A DNA stretch of 64,000 nucleotides from Xanthomonas cassavae CFBP 4642 (GCF_000454545.1 NZ_CM002139.1:1556395-1620394), one strand, 5' to 3'. Counted from the first letter of the stretch, positions 28,632-37,008 are shown. The notes: generated by a model not told the origin, from the sequence alone. A program made the numbers and translations.

Positions 28632-30986
28632 ATGACTTTTCAGCCCAGTCCGTCGGGACACCCGGGCCGTGACCAACGCTTGCTCGAACAGGCGCACGAC
28701 GCATTCGTGCCGCCGCTCGTGCAGGTGTTTGCAGCTGCAGTCGCACACTTTGACGATGTGCTGTTCGATCGCGCCGAATCCGCGGGCGCGTCACAGTTGC
28801 TGTTTCTCGATGGCATGCGCGAGTTGCGCCGCAAGCGCGAGGACGTGGCCACGCAGTTCCGCCAGCAGCTGGAAGACGGCTGGCAGGCGCTGCTGCTCGG
28901 CACCCCGTTATCGGCCGAAGTGGTGCTGGCCGGCGACATGGGCACCGGCCCGCTGAGCCTGGTGCCTGAACACGTGCTCGAATCGCGGCTGGCGGTGCGG
29001 AACCTGGCTACCGTGCTGCTGCGCGATTTCAAGCAGGTGCTGGCGCGTGTCGATCGCCGCCTGGGCTGGATTGCGGGCGGCCTGGAGATGGTGGCCGATA
29101 CCAACCCGTTCGGACCGGAACATCTGGGCGTGGCGATCCACGAAGCCTTCGCCACCTGCGACCTGGCGCCGGAAGTGCGTCTGGTGCTGATCAAGTTGTG
29201 CGAGCGCGATCTGGCCGAGCCGATCGGCAAGCTGTACGCGCGCCTGGACGAAACGCTGGCCAAGGCCGGGGTGATGCCGGAAATCTCCCAGCCCAAGCGC
29301 CCGCCGCCGCGCATGCAGCCGCGGGGCGAGACGCCCGAAGAACGCGCGCAGGCCGAGGCGCAGGGCGGCACCGAGATGGGCGGCGACGAGCAGGGCGACC
29401 AGTACGCGCCGGCCTGGGCCAACCGCTTCCTGGATCGCTGGGCGCACAGCCGTGGCCGCATGCAGGCGGCCGCACAGCGCGGCCACGCCGAGGGTGCAGG
29501 CGGTGGTGGCATGGACGGCGACGCCGATCATCCCGGCGGCAGCCAGGGCATGTTGCTGGATGCCTTGCACGAATTGCTGCAGCAGACCCGCAGCGTGCGC
29601 GACAGCGCCGCGTCGGCCGCGTCGGTGGCGGTGGGCCAGCAGCGTCCGCTGAGCCAGCGCGAAATGATGTCGGTGCTGTCGCTGCTGCAGGCCACGCCCA
29701 GCGCGACCCTGCAGGCCGCGATCGGCGACGACAACGAATCGCTCGCGCAGCGCCTGAAGAACGAGGTGCTCAACAGCGCCACCCGGCTGGGCGTGGACCC
29801 GGCCACCGCCAAACTCGATCCGATGGACGAAGACGCCATCGACCTGGTCGGCATGCTGTTCGACGTGATGCTGGACGAACGCGATCTGGAAAGCCGCTCG
29901 CGCGAGATGATCGGCCGGCTGGTGGTGCCGTTCGTCAAGGTGGCGCTGCTGGACCGCAAGATGTTCGTGCAGAAGACGCACCCGGCGCGGCGCCTGCTCA
30001 ATTCGCTGGCCGAGGCCTGCGAAGGCAATAACGGCGACAGCGCCGCCGAGCGCGTGCTGATGGGCAAGGTCGAGGAAATCGTCGACCGCCTGGTGGCCGA
30101 ATTCAACGAAAACCTGGCGATCTTCCTGACCCTGGAAGAAGAATTCCGCGACTTCCTGTCGCAGCACCGTCGCCGGGTGGAAATTGCCGAGCGCCGCGCC
30201 ACCGAAACCCAGCGCGGCCAGGAAAAACTCGAACTGGCGCGCAGCCGCGCGCTGTCGGAACTGGAACAGCGTGTGCCCGAAAGCGCCGGCCTGCCCAAGG
30301 CAGTGGACGATTTCCTGCGCCAGCCGTGGCTGCATCATCTGACCATGGCGATCCTGCGCGACGGCGATGAAGGCCCCGGCACGGTGGAAGCACTGGCGCT
30401 GGCCGACGGCGTCCTGGAAGAGCTGGCCGAGGCGCGTCGCCACATCATCGGCAAGCCCTGGCTGCAGGTCTGGCAGCCGGCACTGCACCGCGTCTTCGCC
30501 AGTGTGGGTTTGCATGGCGATGCGGTGGTGGTGGCGATCACCGCGCTGCACGACACGCTGCAGGCCATTTCCGAGGCGCGTCCGGAACTAGAGAAGGCGT
30601 TGCCGGAACTGCCGCAGGTCAACCTGCCGCCACCGGCCGCCGAAAGCGTCAGCGTGGGGCTGGGCGCCGAAGCGGTGGCGCAGAGTATCGACAGTGCCGA
30701 TGCCGAGCGGTTCCGCGCCATGGACATCGGCACCTGGCTGGATTTTGTCGACAAGGACGGCAAGGTGCAGGCGGGCAAGTTGTCATGGGTGAGCCCGATC
30801 TCGCAGCGGTTGTTGTTCGTCAACCGGCGTGGCGTGCGTTTCTGCGTCGCCTCGCCGGAAGAACTGGCGGTGATGGTGCGGTTGGGTCGCTTGCGCGAGC
30901 ATATCAACGACGGCGCTTTCGACAGCGCGATGCAGGGCGTCATCGACCGGCTGGACCCGCTGCACAACAACAGCACGGTGCACTGA
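28632..30986 (+). CDS. DUF1631 family protein, paralogue 2
   Basis: A 784-residue paralogue of the preceding protein in tandem. The start ATG at 28632 has GGGGAG nine bases upstream; an in-frame TTG at 28626 is too close. Shared blocks: DTNPFGPEHLGVAIHEAF, LSQREMMSVLSLLQATP, KVALLDRKMFVQKTHPARRL, RRVEIAERRATETQRGQEKL, and the C-terminal beta domain TWLDFVDKDGKVQAGKLSW to FVNRRGVRFCV. It differs by a low-complexity Pro/Glu/Gly insert at about residues 220-300 (RPPPRMQPRGETPEERAQ, GAGGGGMDGDADHPGG), probably a flexible linker. The 221-bp spacer suggests it has its own promoter. Function unknown. Confidence 0.85.
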   Translation: MTFQPSPSGHPGRDQRLLEQAHDAFVPPLVQVFAAAVAHFDDVLFDRAESAGASQLLFLDGMRELRRKREDVATQFRQQLEDGWQALLLGTPLSAEVVLAGDMGTGPLSLVPEHVLESRLAVRNLATVLLRDFKQVLARVDRRLGWIAGGLEMVADTNPFGPEHLGVAIHEAFATCDLAPEVRLVLIKLCERDLAEPIGKLYARLDETLAKAGVMPEISQPKRPPPRMQPRGETPEERAQAEAQGGTEMGGDEQGDQYAPAWANRFLDRWAHSRGRMQAAAQRGHAEGAGGGGMDGDADHPGGSQGMLLDALHELLQQTRSVRDSAASAASVAVGQQRPLSQREMMSVLSLLQATPSATLQAAIGDDNESLAQRLKNEVLNSATRLGVDPATAKLDPMDEDAIDLVGMLFDVMLDERDLESRSREMIGRLVVPFVKVALLDRKMFVQKTHPARRLLNSLAEACEGNNGDSAAERVLMGKVEEIVDRLVAEFNENLAIFLTLEEEFRDFLSQHRRRVEIAERRATETQRGQEKLELARSRALSELEQRVPESAGLPKAVDDFLRQPWLHHLTMAILRDGDEGPGTVEALALADGVLEELAEARRHIIGKPWLQVWQPALHRVFASVGLHGDAVVVAITALHDTLQAISEARPELEKALPELPQVNLPPPAAESVSVGLGAEAVAQSIDSADAERFRAMDIGTWLDFVDKDGKVQAGKLSWVSPISQRLLFVNRRGVRFCVASPEELAVMVRLGRLREHINDGAFDSAMQGVIDRLDPLHNNSTVH

Positions 30987-31164
30987 GCATTGCGGTCGTC
31001 GCGCGCCTGCGCTGGCGTCACGCTCGATCGCGAAAGCGCACTGCATGCGCCGTTTTCAACGCCTTCCACGGCCGCGCAGGTCGCGTCGCATCGGCGCGCG
31101 CATTTTCGCCTTGCGACAATGACATCGCCGCGTTACCCGCCGGCAATGCCACGAACTCAGGCGC

Positions 31165-31694
31165 TTACGCCGCTGCCGGTCCGATGAATTCCAGGGCGCG
31201 CGCGATCACCGACGCATGATCGAGCATGCGGTTATGCCCCAGTCCCTCGGTGGTGAACAACTGCGCGCCGGGCCACAGCGCCGCGAAGCGGGCGCCTTCT
31301 TCCAATGGCGTCTCGCGATCGTGGCGGTCGTGGATGACCAGCGCCGGCTGATCGAAGGCCAGCACCGCGTAGCCGAGCGCGCGCAGCCGCGGTACCCATG
31401 CGGCAAAGCGCAGCCCATAGCTGGCCCAGCCATGCGACAGCAGGACGTACGGCTGCCGGGTGGGATCGCGCCCCACTGGTAGACGGCGATGTCGAAACCG
31501 TCGATGTGCAGGGTCTGGCGCTGCACGTCGTCCAGGGCGGCGGCGATGTCGGCCGCCTGTCGACGGCCGGAAGGTGCCGGAGTGACGAAGCGGCGCGCCA
31601 GATAGCGGCCGGTCGGGCCGGGCGCCACCCGGCTGGCGCTGGCCAACAGGCCGCGCCGCAGGCGCGCGCGCAGCTTGGCGAAGGACGAGCTCAT
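31165..31694 (-). pseudogene. alpha/beta hydrolase, broken by frameshift and internal deletion
   Basis: The N-terminal part (MSSSFAKLRARLRRGL to FDIAVYQWG) is in one frame and the rest (RQPYVLLSHGWASYGLRFAA to ARALEFIGPAAA) in another. Adding one G to the run of four at 31471-31474 joins them (YQWGRDPTRQPYVLLSHGW). Downstream, AFDQPA runs directly into LVIHDRHDRETPLEEG near 31345, so the roughly 100-130 residues that carry the nucleophile Ser in intact relatives are missing. The C-terminal His region (GLGHNRMLDH) remains. It starts at 31694 with AAGGA upstream and is divergent from a TetR gene with operators between. Almost certainly inactive. Confidence 0.85.
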
Positions 31695-31719
31695 GGGCAT
31701 TCCTTGTGAAGGCGATCGC

Positions 31720-31740
31720 CATCTTGTCGATGACAAGATG
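31720..31740. promoter_or_regulatory. TetR-type operator 1
   Basis: A perfect palindrome: ATCTTGTC, spacer GAT, then GACAAGAT, extended by one more base pair on each side. It lies 26-46 bp upstream of the hydrolase remnant start and shares its half-site with operator 2. Confidence 0.75.
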
Positions 31741-31761
31741 CGCGATCAGTCTGGCGCCTGG

Positions 31762-31780
31762 ATCTTGTCATCGTCAAGAT
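31762..31780. promoter_or_regulatory. TetR-type operator 2
   Basis: ATCTTGTCATCGTCAAGAT, a palindrome with ATCTTG/CAAGAT arms, ends 36 bp before the TetR start codon. It is probably the autoregulatory site. The centre-to-centre distance to operator 1 is 41 bp, about four helical turns. Confidence 0.75.
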
Positions 31781-31816
31781 TATCTGCTGCACTGAGGTCT
31801 CGATAAGCGAACCGCC

Positions 31817-32416
31817 ATGCCGCAATCAGCGACCCCTGCTGCCTATCACCACGGCGATCTGCCGGCGGCGCTGCGGCGTGCCGGCTGGGCGTTGCTGGGC
31901 GAATCCGGGCTGCGTGGACTCACCCTGCGCGAATGTGCGCGGCGCGCTGGCGTGTCGCATGCCGCGCCGGCCCACCACTTCGGCTCGCTGGATGGGTTGC
32001 TGGCGGTGCTGGCCGCCGACGGCTACGAGCGCATGCTCGAGCGCATCCGCGCTACCCAGCAGGAACTGGACGATCCGCTGCTGGGTTGCGGGCTGGGCTA
32101 TATCCGTTTTGCCGTCGAGTTTCCGCAGCAGTTCCGCTTGATGCTGGGGCTGGACGTGCGTGCCAGCTGCCTACCACGGCTGGTGCAGATCAGCGAGGCG
32201 GCGATGGCGTACCTGCGCGACACGGTGCGCGCCCAGTGGATCGCCCGGCATGGCAGCGAACCGTGCGCGGAATTGCTGGAGCAACGGACCCTGCTGGGCT
32301 GGAGCGCGGTGCACGGCTATGCCTCGCTGGTAATCGACGGTAGGCACGAACGCCTGCGTGCCTTCGCGCCGGAACGCGTGATGGCTCCCTTGTTGAAGGG
32401 CTTGCTGGAGCCCTAG
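31817..32416 (+). CDS. TetR/AcrR family transcriptional regulator
   Basis: A 199-residue regulator. The N-terminal helix-turn-helix is at about residues 10-55 (GLTLRECARRAGVSHAAPAHHFGSL in register with family HTH). The C-terminal ligand domain resembles the TetR_C_33/WHG type (EFPQQFRLMLGLDV, LGWSAVHGYASLVIDG). It is divergent from the decayed hydrolase gene, with two matching palindromes in between, so it very likely represses both promoters. Since its target is broken, it may now control only itself or other loci. Confidence 0.9.
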   Translation: MPQSATPAAYHHGDLPAALRRAGWALLGESGLRGLTLRECARRAGVSHAAPAHHFGSLDGLLAVLAADGYERMLERIRATQQELDDPLLGCGLGYIRFAVEFPQQFRLMLGLDVRASCLPRLVQISEAAMAYLRDTVRAQWIARHGSEPCAELLEQRTLLGWSAVHGYASLVIDGRHERLRAFAPERVMAPLLKGLLEP

Positions 32417-32462
32417 CGCGGCTACTGGCGTCGCAGCTGCCGGTGCCGGCAAGCGTAGGCGG

Positions 32463-32503
32463 CTATGCCTCAGGCCGGCAAGGCGCCTATGCCTGAGGCC
32501 GGC
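32463..32503. repeat. 17-bp direct repeat (2 copies)
   Basis: CTATGCCTCAGGCCGGC (32463-32479) recurs as CTATGCCTGAGGCCGGC (32487-32503), with one mismatch, between the TetR gene and pntAA. Confidence 0.7.
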
Positions 32504-32590
32504 GGGGTGCTGGCCGCCACCTGCGTCGCCAGTTCCGGCGGTGCGCTCTGTTAGCATCGCGGCGACTGGAGTGCGAGACCGGAGCAACGC

Positions 32591-33679
32591 ATGGCTGTGC
32601 AGGTGCTTGTGCTGAAAGAACGGACGGTGGGCGAACGCCGGGTGGCTGCGACGCCGGAAACGGTCAAGAAGCTGGTCGCGCTTGGTGCCCTCGTGTGGAT
32701 CGAGCCGGACGCCGGCCGCGCCAGCAGCATGGACGATGCAGTATATGTGGCCGCCGGTGCGCAGCCTGCCGACGCGCAGACGCTGGCGCAGGCCGATGTG
32801 GTGCTCTGCGTGCAGGCGCCGCCTACCGAGTTGCTGTTGCAATGCAAGCCGCAGGCAGTGGTGATCGGCATGCTGGCGCCCGATGCCGACCCGGCGCGCG
32901 CGCAGGCGTTCTCCGCGCGCGCGCTGGTGGCGTTTCCGTTGGAGCGGTTGCCGCGCACCACCCGCGCGCAATCGATGGACGTGCTGAGTTCGCAGGCGGG
33001 CATGGCCGGATACAAGGCGGTGCTGATCGCCGCACACCTGGCGCCGCGCTTTTTTCCGATGCTGACCACCGCGGCCGGCACCATGCGCCCGTGCAAGGTG
33101 CTGGTGATCGGTGCCGGCGTGGCGGGCCTGCAGGCAATCGCCACCGCCAAGCGGCTGGGCGCGCAGGTGGAAGGCTTCGATGTGCGGCCGGAAACCCGCG
33201 AACAGATCGCTTCATTGGGCGCACGCTTTCTGGATCTGGGCATCAGCGCCGCCGGCGAGGGCGGCTATGCGCGTCAGCTCACCGACGACGAACGTGCCGA
33301 ACAGCAGCGTCGTCTGGCCGAGCACCTCAAGGGCGTGGACGTGGTGGTGTGCACGGCAGCGGTGCCCGGGCGGCCCGCGCCGAAGATCGTGACCACCGAG
33401 ATGGTGCGTGGCATGCGCCCTGGCAGCGTGATCGTGGATCTGGCCGCGGAAACCGGCGGCAACTGCGCGGCCACACGCCCGGGCGAGACCTACGACCTGG
33501 ACGGCGTCGCAATCGCCGGCCCGCTCAATCTGGCCAGCCAGGGGGCCGTGCACGCCAGCGAGATGTTCGCGCGCAACGTATATGCGTTCGCGGCATTGTT
33601 GATCAAGGACGGCGCACTGTCGTTCGACTGGGACGATGAACTGCTGGCCAAGACGCGTTGGTCGGCGCCGGTGGGATAG
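32591..33679 (+). CDS. pntAA: NAD(P) transhydrogenase subunit alpha, NAD-binding part (alpha-1)
   Basis: A 362-residue soluble dI subunit that binds NAD(H), start with GGAG six bases upstream. It aligns with the alanine dehydrogenase/PntA N-terminal fold (VLVLKERTVGERRVAATPET) and has the Rossmann loop VLVIGAGVAGLQAIATAKRL. QSMDVLSSQAGMAGYKAVL is a further signature. In split transhydrogenases alpha-1, alpha-2 and beta are separate and normally adjacent genes. Here alpha-2 and beta lie 1.57 kb downstream, on the far side of an opposing three-gene sigma factor operon. Confidence 0.95.
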   Translation: MAVQVLVLKERTVGERRVAATPETVKKLVALGALVWIEPDAGRASSMDDAVYVAAGAQPADAQTLAQADVVLCVQAPPTELLLQCKPQAVVIGMLAPDADPARAQAFSARALVAFPLERLPRTTRAQSMDVLSSQAGMAGYKAVLIAAHLAPRFFPMLTTAAGTMRPCKVLVIGAGVAGLQAIATAKRLGAQVEGFDVRPETREQIASLGARFLDLGISAAGEGGYARQLTDDERAEQQRRLAEHLKGVDVVVCTAAVPGRPAPKIVTTEMVRGMRPGSVIVDLAAETGGNCAATRPGETYDLDGVAIAGPLNLASQGAVHASEMFARNVYAFAALLIKDGALSFDWDDELLAKTRWSAPVG

Positions 33680-33755
33680 TTCGGCCGGGTAGCTGCCTGC
33701 TACATCGGGCCTGCTGTCGTCCGTTAGCCGCGCGTGGTGATTTCTGGCATCGCGC

Positions 33756-34247
33756 TCAATCGTCCGTCGGCGGATGCTCGCGCAACCAGGCGCTGCGCTC
33801 GGCCGGGGTCATTTTCTGCCAGCGTTGCTGCAGCTCGTTGCGCTGTTGCGGGTTGAGCGTGCGCATGCGGTCGAACAAGGCCTTGGCTTCGCGGCGTTGC
33901 TCCGGGCTCATGTTGCGGAAGCGGTCCATGCCGGCCTTGGCCTGCTTGCGCTGCTCCGGCGTCATGTCCAGCCAGCGGCGGGCATGGCGGTACATCCGCG
34001 GGCGCTCTTCGGGCACATCGTTCCAGCGCTCGCGCAAGGCGTCGATCATGACCTGACGCTGCTGGGGAGTGAGCCGGTCCCAGTCGGGCATCGGCGTCTC
34101 GTTGCGCGGTCCTGGGCCATGCGGTCCGGGGCCATCCATCGGTGGCGGCGGACCCGGTGGGTAATCCTGCGCCAGCAACGGTGCGCACGGCCCGGCGCAG
34201 AGCAACAGGGTCAACAGCAGGCGGGTGGTGCGGGTCATCGTGCTCAT
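33756..34247 (-). CDS. DUF3106 family secreted protein
   Basis: A 163-residue protein. The start MSTMTRTTRLLLTLLL at 34247 overlaps the upstream gene's stop (ATGA); M4 at 34238 is an alternative. A signal peptide ends near LLAQDYPPG. A Pro/Gly-rich linker (PPGPPPPMDGPGPHGPGPR) follows, then repeated DUF3106 motifs: LTPQQRQVMIDALRERW, MTPEQRKQAKAGMDRFR, MSPEQRREAKALFDRMR, LNPQQRNELQQRWQKMT. This imperfect repeat of about 20 residues resembles periplasmic Spy/CpxP-like helical hairpins. It is the last gene of the sigma factor operon, so it may be part of an envelope stress response; that is inference. Confidence 0.85.
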   Translation of the reverse strand: MSTMTRTTRLLLTLLLCAGPCAPLLAQDYPPGPPPPMDGPGPHGPGPRNETPMPDWDRLTPQQRQVMIDALRERWNDVPEERPRMYRHARRWLDMTPEQRKQAKAGMDRFRNMSPEQRREAKALFDRMRTLNPQQRNELQQRWQKMTPAERSAWLREHPPTDD

Positions 34248-34591
34248 TCCATGGCCAGGGCGGTGTCGGACCCGAGCCAGACATACAGGTCCGGGTTCTG
34301 CGTGAGAAGGTCGTCGGTCTCGGTGCTTGCCGCATTGCCGGCGATCGCCCGGGCAGTCACCAGTTGCGGTGCGGAGGTGTCGCCGGGGCGCAGTTGCAGG
34401 CCGATCCCGACTGCCAGCAGTGCCGAGCAGGCGGTGGCCAGCAGCCAGTGGCCGCGGCGCAAGCGTGTAGCCGGCGCCTGGCGGGCCTGACGCAGGCGCG
34501 CCAGCGTCTGCGGCGGCAGGCTGTCGAGGGCGGTGGCGTGCAGCTGGCGGAGCTGCGCGTCGAACTGGGCCGGATCGTGGGAGCGGTTCAC
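34244..34591 (-). CDS. DUF3619-like single-pass membrane protein, candidate anti-sigma factor
   Basis: A 115-residue protein. It starts with GTG at 34591, inside the stop of the sigma factor gene (GTGA). A cytosolic N-terminal part (QFDAQLRQLHATALDSLPPQ) is followed by one transmembrane helix at about residues 48-66 (GHWLLATACSALLAVGIGLQL) and a periplasmic C-terminal tail ending DLYVWLGSDTALAME. Topology and position right after a sigma factor gene suggest an anti-sigma factor, but it lacks a zinc-binding HxxxCxxC motif. The DUF3619 link is by general resemblance. Confidence 0.75.
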   Translation of the reverse strand: MNRSHDPAQFDAQLRQLHATALDSLPPQTLARLRQARQAPATRLRRGHWLLATACSALLAVGIGLQLRPGDTSAPQLVTARAIAGNAASTETDDLLTQNPDLYVWLGSDTALAME

Positions 34592-35136
34592 AGGAAATCC
34601 TCAAACTGTTTTTGCAGCGCGTCGCGGGCGCGCGACAGGTGCGTCTTGACCGAGCCTTCGGAGCAGCCCATCGCCCTGGCGGTGGTGGCTACGTCCAGAT
34701 CTTCCAGCACGCGCAGGGTGAAGGCTTCGCGCTGGCGTGCCGGCAGGCCGCGCAGCGCGTGCACCAGCCGCTGGTAGGCCTGCTGATGTTGCTGTTCGCC
34801 GACCGGGCCAACCCCGGGGGCGGCCCAGTCGATGGGGCCTTCGTCATCGTCGCGCTCGGCCGGTGCCCAGAATTTCAGGCGAAAACTGCGCCGGCGCTGC
34901 AGGTCGATGATGCGGCTGCGCAGGATGCTCCAGAACAGCGGCGTCCACTCCTCGGCCGGGCGCTCGCGATAGCCAAGCAGCTTCACCATGGCGTCCTGCA
35001 CGGCATCCAGCGCGTCTTCGCGGTGACGCAGGCCGGCCTCGGCAAAGCGGAACGCACGCGGCCCGATGCCGGCCAGGAAGGCATCCAGCGACACGGGGGC
35101 AGCGGGCTGTGGATCGAAAGGGGTTCCCACCAGCAC
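34588..35136 (-). CDS. ECF-type RNA polymerase sigma factor
   Basis: A 182-residue sigma-70 family protein. No ATG fits; GTG at 35136 has GGAAG seven bases upstream, and GTG at 35130 is the alternative. Region 2 is in residues 20-80 (LRHREDALDAVQDAMVKLLG, ILRSRIIDLQRRR) and region 4 at the C-terminus (LPARQREAFTLRVLEDLDVA, CSEGSVKTHLSRARDAL). It heads a translationally coupled operon with a one-TM protein and a secreted DUF3106 protein. This layout is typical of an envelope-sensing ECF system. Confidence 0.92.
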   Translation of the reverse strand: MLVGTPFDPQPAAPVSLDAFLAGIGPRAFRFAEAGLRHREDALDAVQDAMVKLLGYRERPAEEWTPLFWSILRSRIIDLQRRRSFRLKFWAPAERDDDEGPIDWAAPGVGPVGEQQHQQAYQRLVHALRGLPARQREAFTLRVLEDLDVATTARAMGCSEGSVKTHLSRARDALQKQFEDFL

Positions 35137-35248
35137 AGCGTAGCTTCCGCAAGGACGATACGACGTCAACGTGTGAGTGCCGGTCCGGTTGACACGCCGC
35201 CGGATGGGTATGATCGGCAGGCCGCACCGGCCAGTGGAGCGATCGACG

Positions 35249-35554
35249 ATGAGCGACGGTTTCGTAGCGCTGTACATCTTCATGCTGGCGGCTATCGCCG
35301 GCCACGTGATCATCTCGCGGGTGCCGGTGATCCTGCATACGCCGCTGATGTCCGGGTCCAATTTCATCCATGGCATCGTGTTGATCGGGGCGATGGTGGT
35401 GCTCGGGCATGCCGACACCACGCTGGAGAAGGCCTTGGGCTTCTTGGCGGTGGCGCTGGGCGCCGGCAATGCCGCCGGCGGCTACGTGGTGACCGAGCGC
35501 ATGCTGGACATGTTCAAGTCCAGCCGCAAGCCGCCCGGCGGAGAAGCGCCGTGA
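35249..35554 (+). CDS. pntAB: NAD(P) transhydrogenase subunit alpha, membrane part (alpha-2)
   Basis: A 101-residue membrane protein starting MSDGFVALYIFMLAAIAGHV, with about three transmembrane helices (to about residue 85) and a basic C-terminal tail. It is the short membrane segment of the alpha subunit in three-subunit transhydrogenases. HTPLMSGSNFIHGIVLIGAM is characteristic. Its stop overlaps the GTG start of pntB. pntAA lies 1.57 kb upstream, beyond the opposing sigma operon. Confidence 0.93.
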   Translation: MSDGFVALYIFMLAAIAGHVIISRVPVILHTPLMSGSNFIHGIVLIGAMVVLGHADTTLEKALGFLAVALGAGNAAGGYVVTERMLDMFKSSRKPPGGEAP

Positions 35555-37008
35555 ACGTGTCCACGCCCGAGCTGTTGTCGTGGCTGGTGAAATCCAGCTA
35601 CCTGGTGGCCGCCACCTTGTTCCTGCTGGGTCTGCAACGGATGGCCTCGCCACTGACCGCGCGCAGCGGCATCCGCTGGGCCGGGCTCGGCATGCTGATC
35701 GCCACGGTGGCCACGTTCTTCCTGCCGGAACTGCACAACGTGCCGCTGATCCTGGCGGCATTGGCGATCGGCACCGGGGTGGCGTGGTGGTCGGCCAAGA
35801 AGGTGGCCATCACCGATATGCCGCAGATGGTGGCGCTGTACAACGGCATGGGCGGCGGCTCGGCGGCAGCGATCGGGGCGGTGGAACTGCTGCGGTTTTC
35901 GTTCTTCGCCAACCGCGACACGGCGCATTGGAGCGCGCAGGCGATCGCCGAACTGGCGGCGCGGCGGCCGGACACCACCACGGTGGTGCTGGCGGTGATC
36001 GGCTCGGCGATCGGGGCGGTGTCGTTGTCGGGGTCGATCATCGCCTGGGCCAAGCTCGACGGCCGGCTCGACCGGCGGGTGACCTTCCCCGGCCAGCAGG
36101 TCTTCACTCTTGTGGTGGCAATGGCGGTGCTGGCGCTCGGCATCTGGGCCGCGAGCAGTCTGCAGCCGCTGGCAATCATCGCCTTCTTCGTGGTGGCGCT
36201 GGCGCTGGGCGTGCTGATGACGCTGCCGATCGGCGGCGCCGACATGCCGGTGGTGATCTCCCTGTACAACGCCTTCACCGGGCTGGCAGTGGCGTTCGAG
36301 GGCTACGTGCTGGGCAACGAGGCGTTGATCATCGCCGGCATGATGGTGGGCGCGGCCGGCATCCTGCTGACCCGGTTGATGGCCAAGGCGATGAACCGGC
36401 CGATCAGCGGCGTGCTGTTCTCCCACTTCGGCGGTGGCGGGCAGGCGCAGGAAATCAGCGGCGCGCAGAAGCCGATCGAAGCCGGCGACGTGGCGGCGAT
36501 GATGGCCTTCGCCGAGCGGGTGGTGATCGTGCCCGGCTACGGCATGGCGGTGGCGCAGGCGCAGCACAAGATCTGGGAGCTGGCGCAGCGCTTGATCGCG
36601 CGCGGGGTCAAGGTGAAGTTCGCGATCCACCCGGTGGCCGGACGCATGCCCGGGCACATGAATGTGCTGCTGGCCGAGGCCGGCGTACCCTACGACCTGA
36701 TCGCCGACATGGACGATATCAATCCGGAATTCGCCAGCACCGATGTGTCATTGGTGATTGGCGCCAACGACGTGGTCAATCCGGTGGCCAGGACCGATCC
36801 GGCCAGCCCGACCTACGGCATGCCGATCCTGGACGTGGTCAATTCGCGCAACACGGTGGTGATCAAGCGCGGCAAGGGCACGGGGTTTGCCGGGATCGAA
36901 AACGCGCTGTTCTATGCCGACAACACCCGCATGCTCTATGGCGACGGGGCCGAGGCCGCCGGCGCGCTGGTCAGCGAATTGAAGGCGCTGGATGGTGGCG
37001 GGCATTGA
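35551..37008 (+). CDS. pntB: NAD(P) transhydrogenase subunit beta
   Basis: A 485-residue protein. It starts with GTG at 35551 in a GTGA overlap with the pntAB stop. The first 270 residues form about nine membrane helices and the proton channel (MVALYNGMGGGSAAAIGAVEL, LPIGGADMPVVISLYNAFTG). The C-terminal dIII domain binds NADP(H): VVIVPGYGMAVAQAQH, HPVAGRMPGHMNVLLAEAGV, IGANDVVNPVARTDP and GKGTGFAGIENALFY. The complex uses the proton gradient to make NADPH from NADH, which would support the peroxide and sulfoxide repair enzymes. Confidence 0.97.
   Translation: MNVSTPELLSWLVKSSYLVAATLFLLGLQRMASPLTARSGIRWAGLGMLIATVATFFLPELHNVPLILAALAIGTGVAWWSAKKVAITDMPQMVALYNGMGGGSAAAIGAVELLRFSFFANRDTAHWSAQAIAELAARRPDTTTVVLAVIGSAIGAVSLSGSIIAWAKLDGRLDRRVTFPGQQVFTLVVAMAVLALGIWAASSLQPLAIIAFFVVALALGVLMTLPIGGADMPVVISLYNAFTGLAVAFEGYVLGNEALIIAGMMVGAAGILLTRLMAKAMNRPISGVLFSHFGGGGQAQEISGAQKPIEAGDVAAMMAFAERVVIVPGYGMAVAQAQHKIWELAQRLIARGVKVKFAIHPVAGRMPGHMNVLLAEAGVPYDLIADMDDINPEFASTDVSLVIGANDVVNPVARTDPASPTYGMPILDVVNSRNTVVIKRGKGTGFAGIENALFYADNTRMLYGDGAEAAGALVSELKALDGGGH

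Noticed and set aside
34588..35469. Longer N-terminal form of the sigma factor starting at 35469
   Set aside because: The added 110 residues run antisense to pntAB and are not sigma-like; GTG at 35136 has a good ribosome site and gives a normal ECF length.
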